Notes under the pieces: model-generated
What the model was told of the DNA's origin: nothing
What the model saw: the letters and a program-made list of their open reading frames with translations, nothing else
Database searches by the model: none
Origin: Engraulis encrasicolus
Lineage: Eukaryota; Chordata; Actinopteri; Clupeiformes; Engraulidae
Assembly: GCF_034702125.1 (NCBI RefSeq)
Contig: NC_085874.1
Span: forward strand, 651,001 to 715,000
DNA: 64,000 nucleotides
Direction of reading: 5' to 3'
Translations under genes and position numbers: made by a program
Shown here: positions 1 to 10,800 of the stretch, one piece after another
Layout: the number at the start of each line of letters is the position of its first letter
Position numbering within the stretch: the first letter of the stretch is position 1

Positions 1-785
1 ATTTGCAGATGACACAACAGTGGTGGGGCTGATAACCGAGGGAAAGGAGGAGGCCTACAGAGATGAGGTCCTGAAACTTGGAGAGTGGTGTGCATCCAAC
101 AACCTGGCCCTGAACATCTCCAAGACAAAGGAGCTCATCCTGGACTTCCGGCGGAACAAAGATGCTCCTGCCCCCCTGTACATCAATGGAGAACGTGTAG
201 AGCAAGTGAGCTCATTTAAATTCCTAGGTGTACACATCTCCGCTGATCTCTCCTGGTCGACTAACACCTCGGCTCTGGTAAAAAAGGCCCGCAGCGATTG
301 CACTTCCTCAGAGTACTCAAGAAAGAACAGTTAGACTCAAGCTTGCTGGTGACCTTTTACCGTTCCACTATAGAGAGCCTGCTGACCTACGCCGTGTCAG
401 TGTGGCACTCAAGTTGCACTGAGGCTGACAGGAAGAGACTGCAGAGGGTGACCAAAACAGCACAAAAAATCATAGGCTGGCCCCTGTCTCCCATACCCAC
501 CATCTACAACTCACGCTGCGTAAGTAGAGCCAGGAGTATCATTAAAGATCCCACACATCCTGGCTTTCATCTCTTTACACTGTTGCCCTCTGGCAGGCGC
601 TACAAGGCATTGCCAGCCAGAACCAATAGGATGAAGAACAGCTTCTTCCCCAGAGCTGTTACAACAATGAACACAAACTTACTGGACAATGTGCATCTAT
701 AAAGGACTGTGCACTTCGTAGGGAAGCTAAAATCTCGGTATACTTTGTATACTGACAATAAAGGCTTTCTATTCTATTCTATCTA
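1..785 (+). mobile_element. L2/CR1-type LINE, 3' end with decayed reverse transcriptase
   Basis: The window opens inside the reverse-transcriptase catalytic motif (bases 2-16 read FADDT). It continues as the thumb region and the C-terminal part typical of fish L2-like LINEs (motifs LGEWCASNNL, FKFLGVHIS, AVSVWHSSC). One frameshift near 290-300 separates two reading frames (20-334 and 298-702), so this copy is dead. The 3' end is the usual L2-type tail: a short untranslated stretch, then AATAAAGGC running into a TTCTA repeat (about 765-785). It lies antisense in an intron of mia3. Clade assignment is from memory of the motifs. Confidence 0.85.
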
Positions 786-1254
786 TATTTTAATCATTCT
801 CCTATTTTTAGTTGTATATAGGTTACATGTATAAATTCATTGATGCTTCGTTATTACTTTTTCTGCTGTTATTTCTCCGTTTTAATGTAAAGTGACCTTG
901 GGTATCTTGAAAGGCGCTTAAAGTTTATTTTTATTATTACTAGCCATACATGTGAAAGTTTGGCTGCATCATAAAGGGTCATATCTGTGGTGTAAAATCT
1001 GGAATTAGAGCTGTCAAAAACCTTCCGAAATGGATCTCTGTTTCTCTGTTTGACTAGAGTGTTTCTGACAGAACTACAGTAAAATAAAACAGCGCTACAG
1101 GGTATTTCTACTGATGAAACTGAGAAATGAGACACACATATTTTCCAAATGCATCACTGTGGTATACGTGAGTATTATTCACATATTACTGTAGTAAATT
1201 CAGTATATGATGGAAAAAACAACTGCACACTGCAGTTACAAGGAATTTACTCAC

Positions 1255-4200
1255 CTCTCCAACAGTCAGGCCAAGATAAAGACGAGCAGCCTTTAACGCC
1301 GTTCGCATTGCAGCGAAAACTGTCGATGAGCCGGCTTCATCCTGAATGGGCTCTTCAGAGAAATCTGGAACACGAGGGTCAATTGAACCTGCAAATGTTT
1401 GCAAAGAGAGAGGGGTGGGGTGGAGGGGGGGAAAATTAACCTCTATGCTCTGAAAAAAATATTTTAAAAATTATCAAGATATCAGTCTCATGTTACCAAC
1501 CTGTAGTTGAATGGTCAGCATCAATACCAAGTCCAACATCCAAAGGGCTCTCCCGAATACGCTGTGGACCTCTCTGGATTTTCTCTTGCTTGTTATGGCT
1601 GGCCTGGCTATCCTTGTTTCGGTGTCCCGCGTCCTCCTCGATGGCCACGTTCGCACTGTGAGGCAAGTCACTACGGTCACTTTGTTCTGAATGGGGCTCC
1701 GACGTGTAGTGATGATGCTCCTGTTCATCGTCGATGGCAACGTCATCGTCTGTTGTGTCGGCTTTGGTCTCTGTTGAGTTATTGGCAGATTCCTCATCAG
1801 CTTCAGGTGACTCTGTCTCTTCTAGGGATAGAAAAACAGGTATATTTAATTCACCTACTTAACCTCTATGCTACAAAAAAAGATATTCAAGATGTTAATG
1901 CATGTCACCAACCTGTAGTTGAATGGTCAGCATCAATACCAAGTCCAACATCTAAAGGGCTCTCCCGAATACGCTGTGGACCGCTCTGTATATCCTCTGG
2001 CTTGTTATGGCTGGCCTGGCTGGCCTTGTTTCTGTGTTCTGCGTCGTCCTCGATGGCCACGTTGGTACTGTGAGGCAAGTCACTATGGTCACTTTGTTCT
2101 GAATGGGGCTCCGACGTGTAGTGATGATGCTCCTGTTCATCGTCGATGGCAACGTCATCGTCTGTTGTGTCGGCTTTGGTCTCCGTTGAGTTATTGGCAG
2201 ATTCCTCATCAGATTCAGGTGACTTGGCCTCTTCTGGAGATAGAAAAACAGGTATATTTAATTCACCTACTTAACCTCTATGCTACAAAAAAAGATATTC
2301 AAGAAGTTAATGCATGTCACCAACCTGTAGTTGAATGGTCAGCATCAATACCAAGTCCAACATCCAAAGGACTCTCCTGAATATGCTGTGGACTTCCCTG
2401 TCTCTCCTCTGGCTCATTGGTGCTGGCCTGGCTGTCCTGGTTTCTGTGTCCCGCATCCTCCTCGATGGCCACGTTGGCACTGTGAGGCAAGTCACTACGG
2501 TCACTTTGTTCTGAATGGGGCTCCAACGTGTTGTGATGATGCTCCTGATCATCACCGATGGCAACGTCATCGTCTGCTGTTAATGTATTGACGGATTCCT
2601 CGTCAGCTTCGGGTGACTCTGCCTCTTCTGGGGATGGAATAACATCAGGTATATTTAATTCACCTATTGTTCACATGAATGCACCTTTGACACTATCCAG
2701 CTGCTTGCTGCAGAAGAGTTGAACTTGCGGTTTGCGCGCACACAGACACACACCTCAGGGTTTCCCCCAACACTTTATTGCTAAGGCAACCACCTTGTCA
2801 AGAAACACCAACCACCTTGACTAGGTCCCCTGAAAAGATTAAGTATTCCTGTTGTGAATGTAATTTCTAAAGTTGCTCATCGCATTTAGTAGCTAAATAC
2901 ATACTTTTAAGAGTTTTAAGATCATATTTCAAATGAAACTGCACAGCACAGTATGTCTACTGATGATGGTGACTTGTCTCTGATGCAGACTTAACGCCCC
3001 ACCAACCTTGACTAACGGAATTCTGCAGGAAACACTGCATGGGCTTACAGGAGGGTTTCAGTTATAAAAAAGAAAAAGATCTAACCTGTTAACGGCTCCT
3101 CCTGAGCTTTTGCCACGAGCGGTGCACTGTCATTGGCCAGGGAGTACTTCTGCCTCAAGGTGAAGGCCAGCTCCTGGAAGTCATCCAAGATGGCCGCCTC
3201 CTCATCGAACATAGTTTCATCTTCCCTCTCCACGTCAGAGGTTCTTTGCTCCCTGCTGTCTAGCAATTTCTCAACCTCGTCCAGGATGGTAGTCTCCGAG
3301 GACTCAAGGATGGCCTCCAGGGCCCTCTCCGTGTCGTCAGAACTGTCCGTCTGAGATAGCCGTGCAGCCTTCAGCTCCTGGTCCAGGTCGTTAAACATGG
3401 CCTCGATCTGGAGCAAGTGGTTCAAAGTTAAATACCTCTGGAGCCGTGCCATGTCATTCTCTTTGAAATGGTCCCTTATAATCGTCAGCCTGAGAACACT
3501 GTCACTGTACTCCGGCATGTCTGCAACTGTCGTGGCCGTCTGGCGTTCCATGGCAGTGTCTGTGTCAATATCTGCATCAGTGATGTTATTTGATTCATCA
3601 GTGGGCAGAACTTCAGTGGGTGTGGGGTCTGCCTCTGCTGGATTTGGAGCAGTTGTTGCTGCTGCTGCTGCTGGAGCCAGTTCTGGTGGGGTTACGTCAG
3701 AGGCGACCTCAGCTTCCACGGTCTCAGAGCTCCGAGTCCACTCCTTCCGTTTGTCCTGTGGTGAGACCTGAGCTCCCACGGTCTCAGAGCTCCGAGTCCA
3801 CTCCTTCCGTTTGTCCTGTGGTGAGGCCTGAGCTCCCACTGTTTCAGGGCTCCGGGTCCCATCTTTCGAGCGGTCCTGTTGGTGATGTTGAGGATGTTGT
3901 GGAGTGGCTGAGTAGAATGACATTACAGCATTTTCGTCTGGAAGTAACCCTTGCAGCCGTTGTTCTGGGGGTACTGAACGCTCTTCTATTCTCCAAGGAT
4001 CTACATAACTGCTTTTCCCAGGATCTTCTTTTCTGGTGTCTAGTTCTTTTTTCATTTTCTGCACAAAACTGCGAAAATCCGGTTTCTCCTCAGAATGTTT
4101 GCCTTTTGTTCGCTCTTCAGTAGTCTTGTCAGGAGTGTGATCTTGAGGAGAGGATACCGTCATTGCGTCGTCCTCTTCTGGGAAACGCTCCATGTTGCTT

Positions 4201-6774
4201 ACTTCAGCCAATGCCACTTCATCACTATCTACGAAACTGTGAAAATCCGGTATTTTTGCTTTTGTTACCTCTTCTTGTTCTTGGAGCTCACCTTCTAGAG
4301 GAGTATCATTTTGAGGAGAGGATAGTTTTGTTAAATTGTCCTTCTCTGGGACACTCTCTGTGTCGCTTACTTCAGGCAATATCACGTCATCTTCATCATC
4401 ATCATCGTCGTCATTGTCATTGTCATCTACGAAACTGTGTAAATCCGGTATCTCCTCAGACCATTTGGCTGTTGTTGTCAGGTCAGAAGTCTGGTCAACC
4501 GATTCTTCCGGGCCAGGTGACAAATCCTGTGGATGGAGTTCTTGTGTGGGTTCCTCACTTTCCACACTGTCATTCTGGTCACCTTCTAGAGGAGTGTTAT
4601 TTTGAGGAGAGGATAATGTTATTACATCGCCCTCTTCTGGGACGCTCTCGGTGTCGCTTACTTCAGCCAATGCCACATCATCATTATCTACAAAACTGTT
4701 CAAATCTGGCATGTCCTCAGACTGGTTAGCTTTTTTTTCTTCAATTAATGGGTCAGAAGTTTCCTCAGGTCCAGATGACAAGTCCTGTGGATGGAGTTCT
4801 TGTGTGGGTTCCTCACTTTCCACATTCTGGTCAACTTCTAGAGGAGTGTCATCCTGAGGAGAGGATACTTTCGATGAATCATCCTCGTTTGGGATGCTTT
4901 CGGTGTCGCTTACTTCAGCCAATGCCACAGCATTACTTGCTGGCTGTGACTCTGAGGACCTCAACAAATGATCCAAGTTATAACTTTCAAACTGATCTAG
5001 GCCCGAATCAAAACAGACGAAATCTGTTTCCTGAAATAGAGAACAGATAACTTATCACAATGTTATGAAGTTTCTTGGATTAAACAATAACAACTCCACA
5101 CACATGAATTGCCACACATATTTAAATTGTTAACTATGAAAGGGGTAAAGTAAACTATCGGACTTGTTACATTATTGATCATAATTCAATGTATTGGTCA
5201 AAAGAACACACCTCAGCCGGAACCTCTATTTCCTTCTCTGTATATATATGATTAAGGATGAATAGGTCTTTGGGAAAATAGCCAAATCGGCTGCCCACCT
5301 GTGAAACACAAATCCAAACATTAAAAGAGTGAACTCAAAAAGTCATTATGACAAAATTCCTGGTTACTTTGACAATGACAATAACTCCTTGAATGTTTGT
5401 GTACAGTGCTTAATACTTAATACTAATACTTAATACAGTGCTTAATACTTGGGATGAAACATGAAGAAATGTCAATGGGGGTGGGGTGAAGGCTTCAGAA
5501 AGACAGAAAAAAAAATGGTAATGATTAACTTGTACTTACACTTCCCGCCCACACATCCGACCTCTGTCCTGAGAGTTTATAATAAACATAGACCGTCTCC
5601 CCCTTTTTGAAACTTAAAAAGCGACAGTCCGGTCCGGTGAAGTCTCCTGCTGCCTTCCCCCGACACAGAAGCACTGAGGGCAAGAATGGTTTCAATTATT
5701 TTTAGTAAAAGGTAAGTGCCAAATTTCCTTAAATGAAAACTGCAAAATTCATGAAGGGTTTGTACCTGGGGCCAAACCAGGGTGGACTGAAACAAAAGCC
5801 TACCACCAGGGCCACTGCTAGCAGAGTAAGCAGAGCCCTTCGGGCCTCAACCACTTTTCCCCTAAAATTGGGGCCTCCTAAATTGAGATTGACTAAAAAA
5901 AAGCTTATCATTTAATTATGAGGGTGGGCTCCAGAGCAGATGCTTAGGGTCCTCCAAAACCTTGGCAGCGGCCCTGCCTAACCTAGTCTAACTACACTCT
6001 CTCCTCACACTCACCTCTTTCGAAGCTCCCTTGCCCTGTTAGATCTCCTCCTGCAGTTCCTACATGAACAACATCATATTGGCTGACTACTCTGAGACAT
6101 TTTTATATAGCTATAGGGCCTATACCCTTTAACATTTGATTGACATTTATGTAACATTGGCCATGAAGTCAAACAAGTATCGCCTTCATTATGTCACCTT
6201 AGTTGGCGCAAGGCGATACTTGTTTGACTTCATGGCACGCACGGGCTGACTGAACGTGGTGCAGCAACGTCAGCTGTTACCTGTGAACCACCAAGGCATT
6301 GAATATGTGTAGCATACATGATTGTACTTGTACATCACCATTTGGCTTGCAAAAAGCTAATTTTCACTAGCATGCATGCTATCGAGTTAGCTTGCGAACA
6401 ACCAAACAAGTAGGCTACAGCAGGCAACGACAACAACATTAGATGATCGTAAATGTTATGCCACGGTCTTATTTTATCAGAACAATGTCTTGCCTAAGTG
6501 TTTTATTGAGCGGAAGTTCGCACAGGCGTAGATATTAACAAGTCAAAAGTTAGCCGGTTATCTGACCCTGGATAAGGTGGGGGAGATAAGGCTGGCTACA
6601 TTTCCAACTGGATCTTGTTTTGGATTCCCAACTTTAAGCAACTGGAATATACTCACTGCTGCACTCCTCGTCTGCACACCTCTTCAAATCTGAAAATCGT
6701 CTTTCAGGAGTGACACTATAAATAAGTAAAAAGGATAAAATAAAGCCGTAAACAAGAGAAACGTGTGTTGCCAT
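1255..6774 (-). CDS. mia3: mia3 (TANGO1), N-terminal half, eight exons; 3' exons outside the window
   Basis: TANGO1/MIA3 is an ER-exit-site receptor that loads bulky cargo such as collagen onto the COPII machinery. Exons in transcript order: 6774-6657, 5673-5540, 5298-5212, 5030-3086, 2627-2325, 2233-1913, 1821-1501 and 1388-1255. All junctions are GT-AG and in phase; together they give 1121 codons without a stop. Exon 1 gives a hydrophobic signal peptide ([20 protein letters not shown]) followed by [14 protein letters not shown]. Exons 2-3 form the MIA-type SH3 domain (motifs [35 protein letters not shown]), and exon 4 begins ETDFVCFD. These match the human MIA3 N-terminus as I remember it. 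The rest is the acidic lumenal region; transmembrane, coiled-coil and proline-rich parts would be off the left edge. MIA2 also has this SH3 fold, but the head-to-head neighbour taf1a favours mia3. Confidence 0.93.
1490..2700 (-). repeat. Tandem triplication of a mia3 exon plus intron (412-bp unit)
   Basis: Three head-to-tail units repeat with a period of about 412 bp. Each holds one exon (2627-2325, 303 bp; 2233-1913, 321 bp; 1821-1501, 321 bp) and about 90 bp of intron with a shared AATTAAATATACCTG stretch. Every exon starts after AG with AA, ends ACTACAG before GTTGG, and is phase 1-1, so any number of copies keeps the frame. The encoded 101-107 residues are acidic and His-rich ([32 protein letters not shown]). 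Copies 1 and 2 are the most alike; the copy nearest exon 4 lacks 18 bp (six codons) and has diverged more. Confidence 0.92.
2757..3038. mobile_element. hAT-like MITE in mia3 intron 4
   Basis: The ends CAGGGTTTCC and GGAAACACTG form short terminal inverted repeats of the fish hAT type, and the interior has repeated ACCAACCTTGACTA-like blocks. I found no convincing 8-bp target duplication, so the exact ends are uncertain. Confidence 0.5.
3086..5030 (-). CDS. mia3: mia3 exon 4: long acidic lumenal exon with internal repeats
   Basis: This 1945-bp exon (acceptor AG at 5032-5031, donor GT at 3085-3084) encodes about 648 residues. After ETDFVCFD and a short linker there are four or five degenerate repeats of roughly 60-75 residues, built on PDxxSFVD, then (A/L)[13 protein letters not shown], then LSSPQxDTPLEG. 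A run of about twelve Asp/Glu/Asn residues lies near 4400-4430. Next come near-identical 21-residue copies containing [14 protein letters not shown] (around 3715-3840) and an Ala/Pro/Thr-rich linker. The last about 150 residues look folded ([42 protein letters not shown]), like the conserved lumenal helical stretch of TANGO1. The acidic repeats look disordered. Confidence 0.85.
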
Positions 6775-7841
6775 AGTGGTTGGCTTTCTATGGCTGGTTT
6801 CTCTGGGCACTGGGCAGTGCTCGACACGTCAGCAAATCCGTAGCTCTGGGCTGATATACAGGATGTGCTGGAGCGCGGTGTCGAATATCAAAAGTTTCAG
6901 ATAATTAAAGCGATATCATTGATTTAGAACTGTAACAAGGCTAGACATTAATGTCTTGCTCACAAGCCACAATGGCAACTAATCGGCCATTCAGCCATTC
7001 TAGCCTACTAGCCACAGTTTTGTTGTATACGTTTTCTTCTTTACCAGAGTAGGCTAATTTTCACACCGGTGTGACCGGAATGTTCGGGCAGTGAAAGTTC
7101 TGGGCGTCATAATACAATTTGGAATTTTAGAATCTTGCATTGTTACATAGATTTAATACGCATTGTTATATAGAACACATTCTTTTTATGTATAAAAACA
7201 AAAACCCGAGGGAAATTAAGATGTCTGACAGACTTCTTACAAAAATACAAAACATACACAAAGAGCTAACATCATGGCACAGTAAACATTCAGCACTCAT
7301 TTGAATAAACGAGTACACAAGTCAGCATGGCTGATTGAGTAGGCCTACAATCATCATCAGTTCACATACGCGCGCGCACGCACGCTCACAAAACTGTAAC
7401 CAACCAGCATGATAATCATGTTCATGGTGCTGCCAGTGCTTTGGGCCGAAAGTTTATTTTATTTTATTTTAAGGTTGTTCTTCTTTCGGTTTATAATGTT
7501 TTATGTCCGGTCAGGGGCTGATGTAATTTAGCTTGAGGCTAACTTACATGCATGAAATGGCACCATCTATGTTTTAATTGTGCATGGTCCCTTTTAATAA
7601 ACTAAATAAATTAATGAATAGACTAAATTAAATAAAAAGCGCTGTTCTTCCAACTGCCAATGGAGGGTGGTATTGTGTTTTACCACTCTCACCCCCTGGA
7701 GGGAGAGGTAGAAGAAGTACAAGCATCCAATCAGTGTCACAGACGAAGTAAACATGTGAGAGACTGATCATTCATGCACCCCACAGCCTGTCTGTTATTC
7801 TTTTCCTTCATTTTTTACAGTCTTCTCCTAATCGGGGTACC
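6775..7841. promoter_or_regulatory. Shared intergenic region between divergent mia3 and taf1a
   Basis: This 1067-bp interval separates the two start codons (mia3 at 6774 on minus, taf1a at 7842 on plus), so both promoters should lie here or in the first introns. I see no clear TATA box for either gene. A perfect palindrome CACACCGGTGTG lies near 7062-7073. A CG-alternating stretch lies near 7369-7385. A pyrimidine tract ending in TTTTTACAG near 7811-7820 could be a 3' splice site of a taf1a 5'UTR exon. Confidence 0.6.
6825..6831 (-). promoter_or_regulatory. Candidate TGACGTG (ATF6/XBP1/CREB3L-type) site upstream of mia3
   Basis: On the mia3 sense strand the sequence reads TGACGTGT, about 50 bp before the start codon. 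TGACGTG is the core bound by ER-stress and secretory bZIP factors (ATF6, XBP1, CREB3L family). TANGO1 is a secretory-pathway gene, so the site is plausible, but a 7-mer alone is weak evidence. Confidence 0.35.
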
Positions 7842-10800
7842 ATGGACGACATTGAAGCTGAGCTAAATCTGACAGACCACGCGGAGGCAGATGCAGACGA
7901 CGAGTCAGAGAATGGGATATCGGTTCGTGCTTCTACACGTGCATGTGTGCCCCCCTCCCTCTTGGCGCCAGCACTCTGTCCAGGTAGCCTACTATTTTAC
8001 TACAATGGTCTATCGTACTTGCGCTTTATTCAGAAATGCAGTTTCTGTTGGTCCCAGGAACAGAGAACCGCGTCGGTAGAGAGTATGTTTTCGGTCATTT
8101 GAAAACAGAAGCCCGCTGCTTCCATCCAGACATCTTTCCTCCTACCAATGCATTCGGTGACGTAGGCCTAGATGCCCTTCAATTTACAGCCCTCACAAGC
8201 ACATTTATCATGGCCCTGGGAACCTCAATTAATTTTATGAGCTGACTGGCTGCACCGCTCTAGTGCTAATTGCACAAGTGATAGATTCAGTTGTAGGCCC
8301 CTGTATGATTCAGTGGTATATAGCTACCTTCATTTGTGTTTTCATCCACTCCCGTCCACAGCTATTCTGGACTTTACGGTCCCATTCACTTCAATTCATT
8401 TTTTTTGGAGTTTTACAGATTTCGGAACGTGCCGACGCCGCTGTCGTCGTGCGAGGAAAACAACAATTGTATCGTGTGCTAAACATGGTCATGGAACGGC
8501 TTGCTTAACAAGAATGATAGCCTATATGTGTTGTGTCATTTCGAAGAAAATCTTATTACAATGGGATTTCTCATAGGCATGGTTTTGCATGTCTCTTATC
8601 TCTTTTCATGTTGACTGTGCTATCACCGTTACAAGTTTACAAGGTGCACAGCGCACCGATGTATGCAAACGACAGCGGCGTCGGCATGGTCCGAAATCTG
8701 TAAAACTCCAAAAAAAGTGAATGGGAACGTAAAGTCCAGAATAGCTGCGGACGGGAGTGGATGAAAATACGGCAGTAGATAGACTCTAGTTTATTGCAGT
8801 CCTGAGGCCCAAATTAATGTCTTCCTTTTGGGCCTCAAGACTGTAATAAACTTTATATGAACTCACCAGAAGTACTTAGCACCTAAAATCTCTTTGAGCA
8901 GTCACCATTTTCGAAACGGAGGATGGATCGTTCTTGTTTATTGGACCAATTCATTCTGGCTGGCCTTGCCGTGGCCAACCGGTAGGGCACTCGTCTACCA
9001 TGCGGCTGACCCGGGGTCAATTCCTGGCCCTGCCGGGTCCTTTGCCGGCCCTTCCCCGTCTCTCTCCCACTTGCTTCCCATCACCACTTTCACTGTCCTG
9101 TCAAAAATAAATAAAAAATAAAAATAAAGTCAAAAAGACTACAAACAATCTTTACATTGTTTTTAAAATTCTGGCTAACTTGGGTTGAGTGTTCGTTCCT
9201 ATGATCATAGCCAGCGTATTACCCACTATAATGTGTTGTGTCTTTCCAACAGCCGAATCGCGTGAGACTGGTTTCCGTCATAGTGTGAGGCTATGCGTTG
9301 AGGCCGTGAGGGATGCCATGCTCCACCAGCGATGGGAGGAGGCAGCCATGTACATGTCACACTACACACAGGCCCTTGAGGACAACCGCCTCAAAAAATT
9401 CTACACGTCCAAACAGGTTTGACTGGCAATCGATGCAAAACACTTGTTTCAGTTCCTTTCCAAACTTCCATGATATTTGTTCACTATTTATTTGGGTCAT
9501 TTCACATGAAATCAGACACTTTGGGACTCTACTGACCCGGATTTGAATACATTTTAGTGTGACTTTTTAGTGGTAAGCTGGAACCCCAGAACTGAATTTG
9601 CATGAATCTTAGACTAATAGTAAGGGAGAAACTCAAGAAAGTTTTAGTTAAGAGGATAAGACACTATCCAAAGTGTCTGATTTTACACGAAATTACCCAA
9701 TAGATCACACAGACGATAAGCTTGAGCTGAGATTTATGTGAACGACTGTTTCAATGTGTGAAGGAGTGACCCTCGTTGCTACCAGTGTTAATTTTGTCAG
9801 CTTTTTTTGATTTAGTCGTAGTCTTAGTCACAATGACGAAAATCAATTTTAGTCTTAGTCATATTTTAGTCATTGCCTTCCCAATTTAGTCTTAGTCTTT
9901 GTTTAAATGACGAAAATCAATTTTAGTCTTAGTCAATTTTTAGTCATTTTAGTCATTTTAGTCAACACTGTACATAATAGAACTTCTCCACACACTGCTT
10001 CTCTTTTTAACATATATCATTGACTGGACAGAATTAACCTTCTCTGTGCACTGCTTCTCTTTTTCACATGTATCACACTGTGCAGAATGAAACTTCTTCA
10101 CACACTGCTTCTCTTTTCCTAATTGTATTTAACATCGGTGTTAATTTTGTCAGTTTGTTTAAATTTAGTCTTAGTCTTAGTCACAATGACGAAAATCAAT
10201 TTTAGTTTTAGTCATATTTTAGTCATTGCCTTCCCAATTTAGTCTTAGTCTAAATGACGAAAATCAAAAAAGGGCTTTGACGAAATATTTTAGTCATAGT
10301 CATGGTTGACGAAATTAACACTGGTTGCTACTACTGTTGGGAATGTGTTCAGAATATTTCATCAGTGAACCCTTGCTCTGCCTCTCTTCTGTTCTTCTAT
10401 TCCCTGTCTTTGTGTTGTCTTTTTATTGAGGTAATTTCAGGTGAAATCAGTCACCTTTGGACCCGGGCGGCACATATTGTAATGAAACTTGGCATGCGTT
10501 TTTACTATCACAGTTGATTTAGGTCACATATCAATGTTATGTCTGGTTCCAACACTGACACTGCTAGCCTGATAAACCAGCCTAAATGTGAGACCGGAGT
10601 AATTTAGTCTGGCCCCGATGAACGATACCACCGAAGATTGTTGATGAGGGCAACCTGTTGTTTTTTCAAACCGTGCCGGCACTCTGACCAATCGGTGATC
10701 TTTGCAGTTTTTGTTTTCCCAACGGTGTTGCGAAGTTCGTCGTCACTCTCTCAAAACCCTGCCTGCTTTGACTATATACGGGATGAGCAAAATAAAATTA

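Noticed and set aside
1507..2591. Plus-strand open frames of 86-188 codons
   Set aside because: They are antisense to the three mia3 exons and their shared repeats explain why they look alike.
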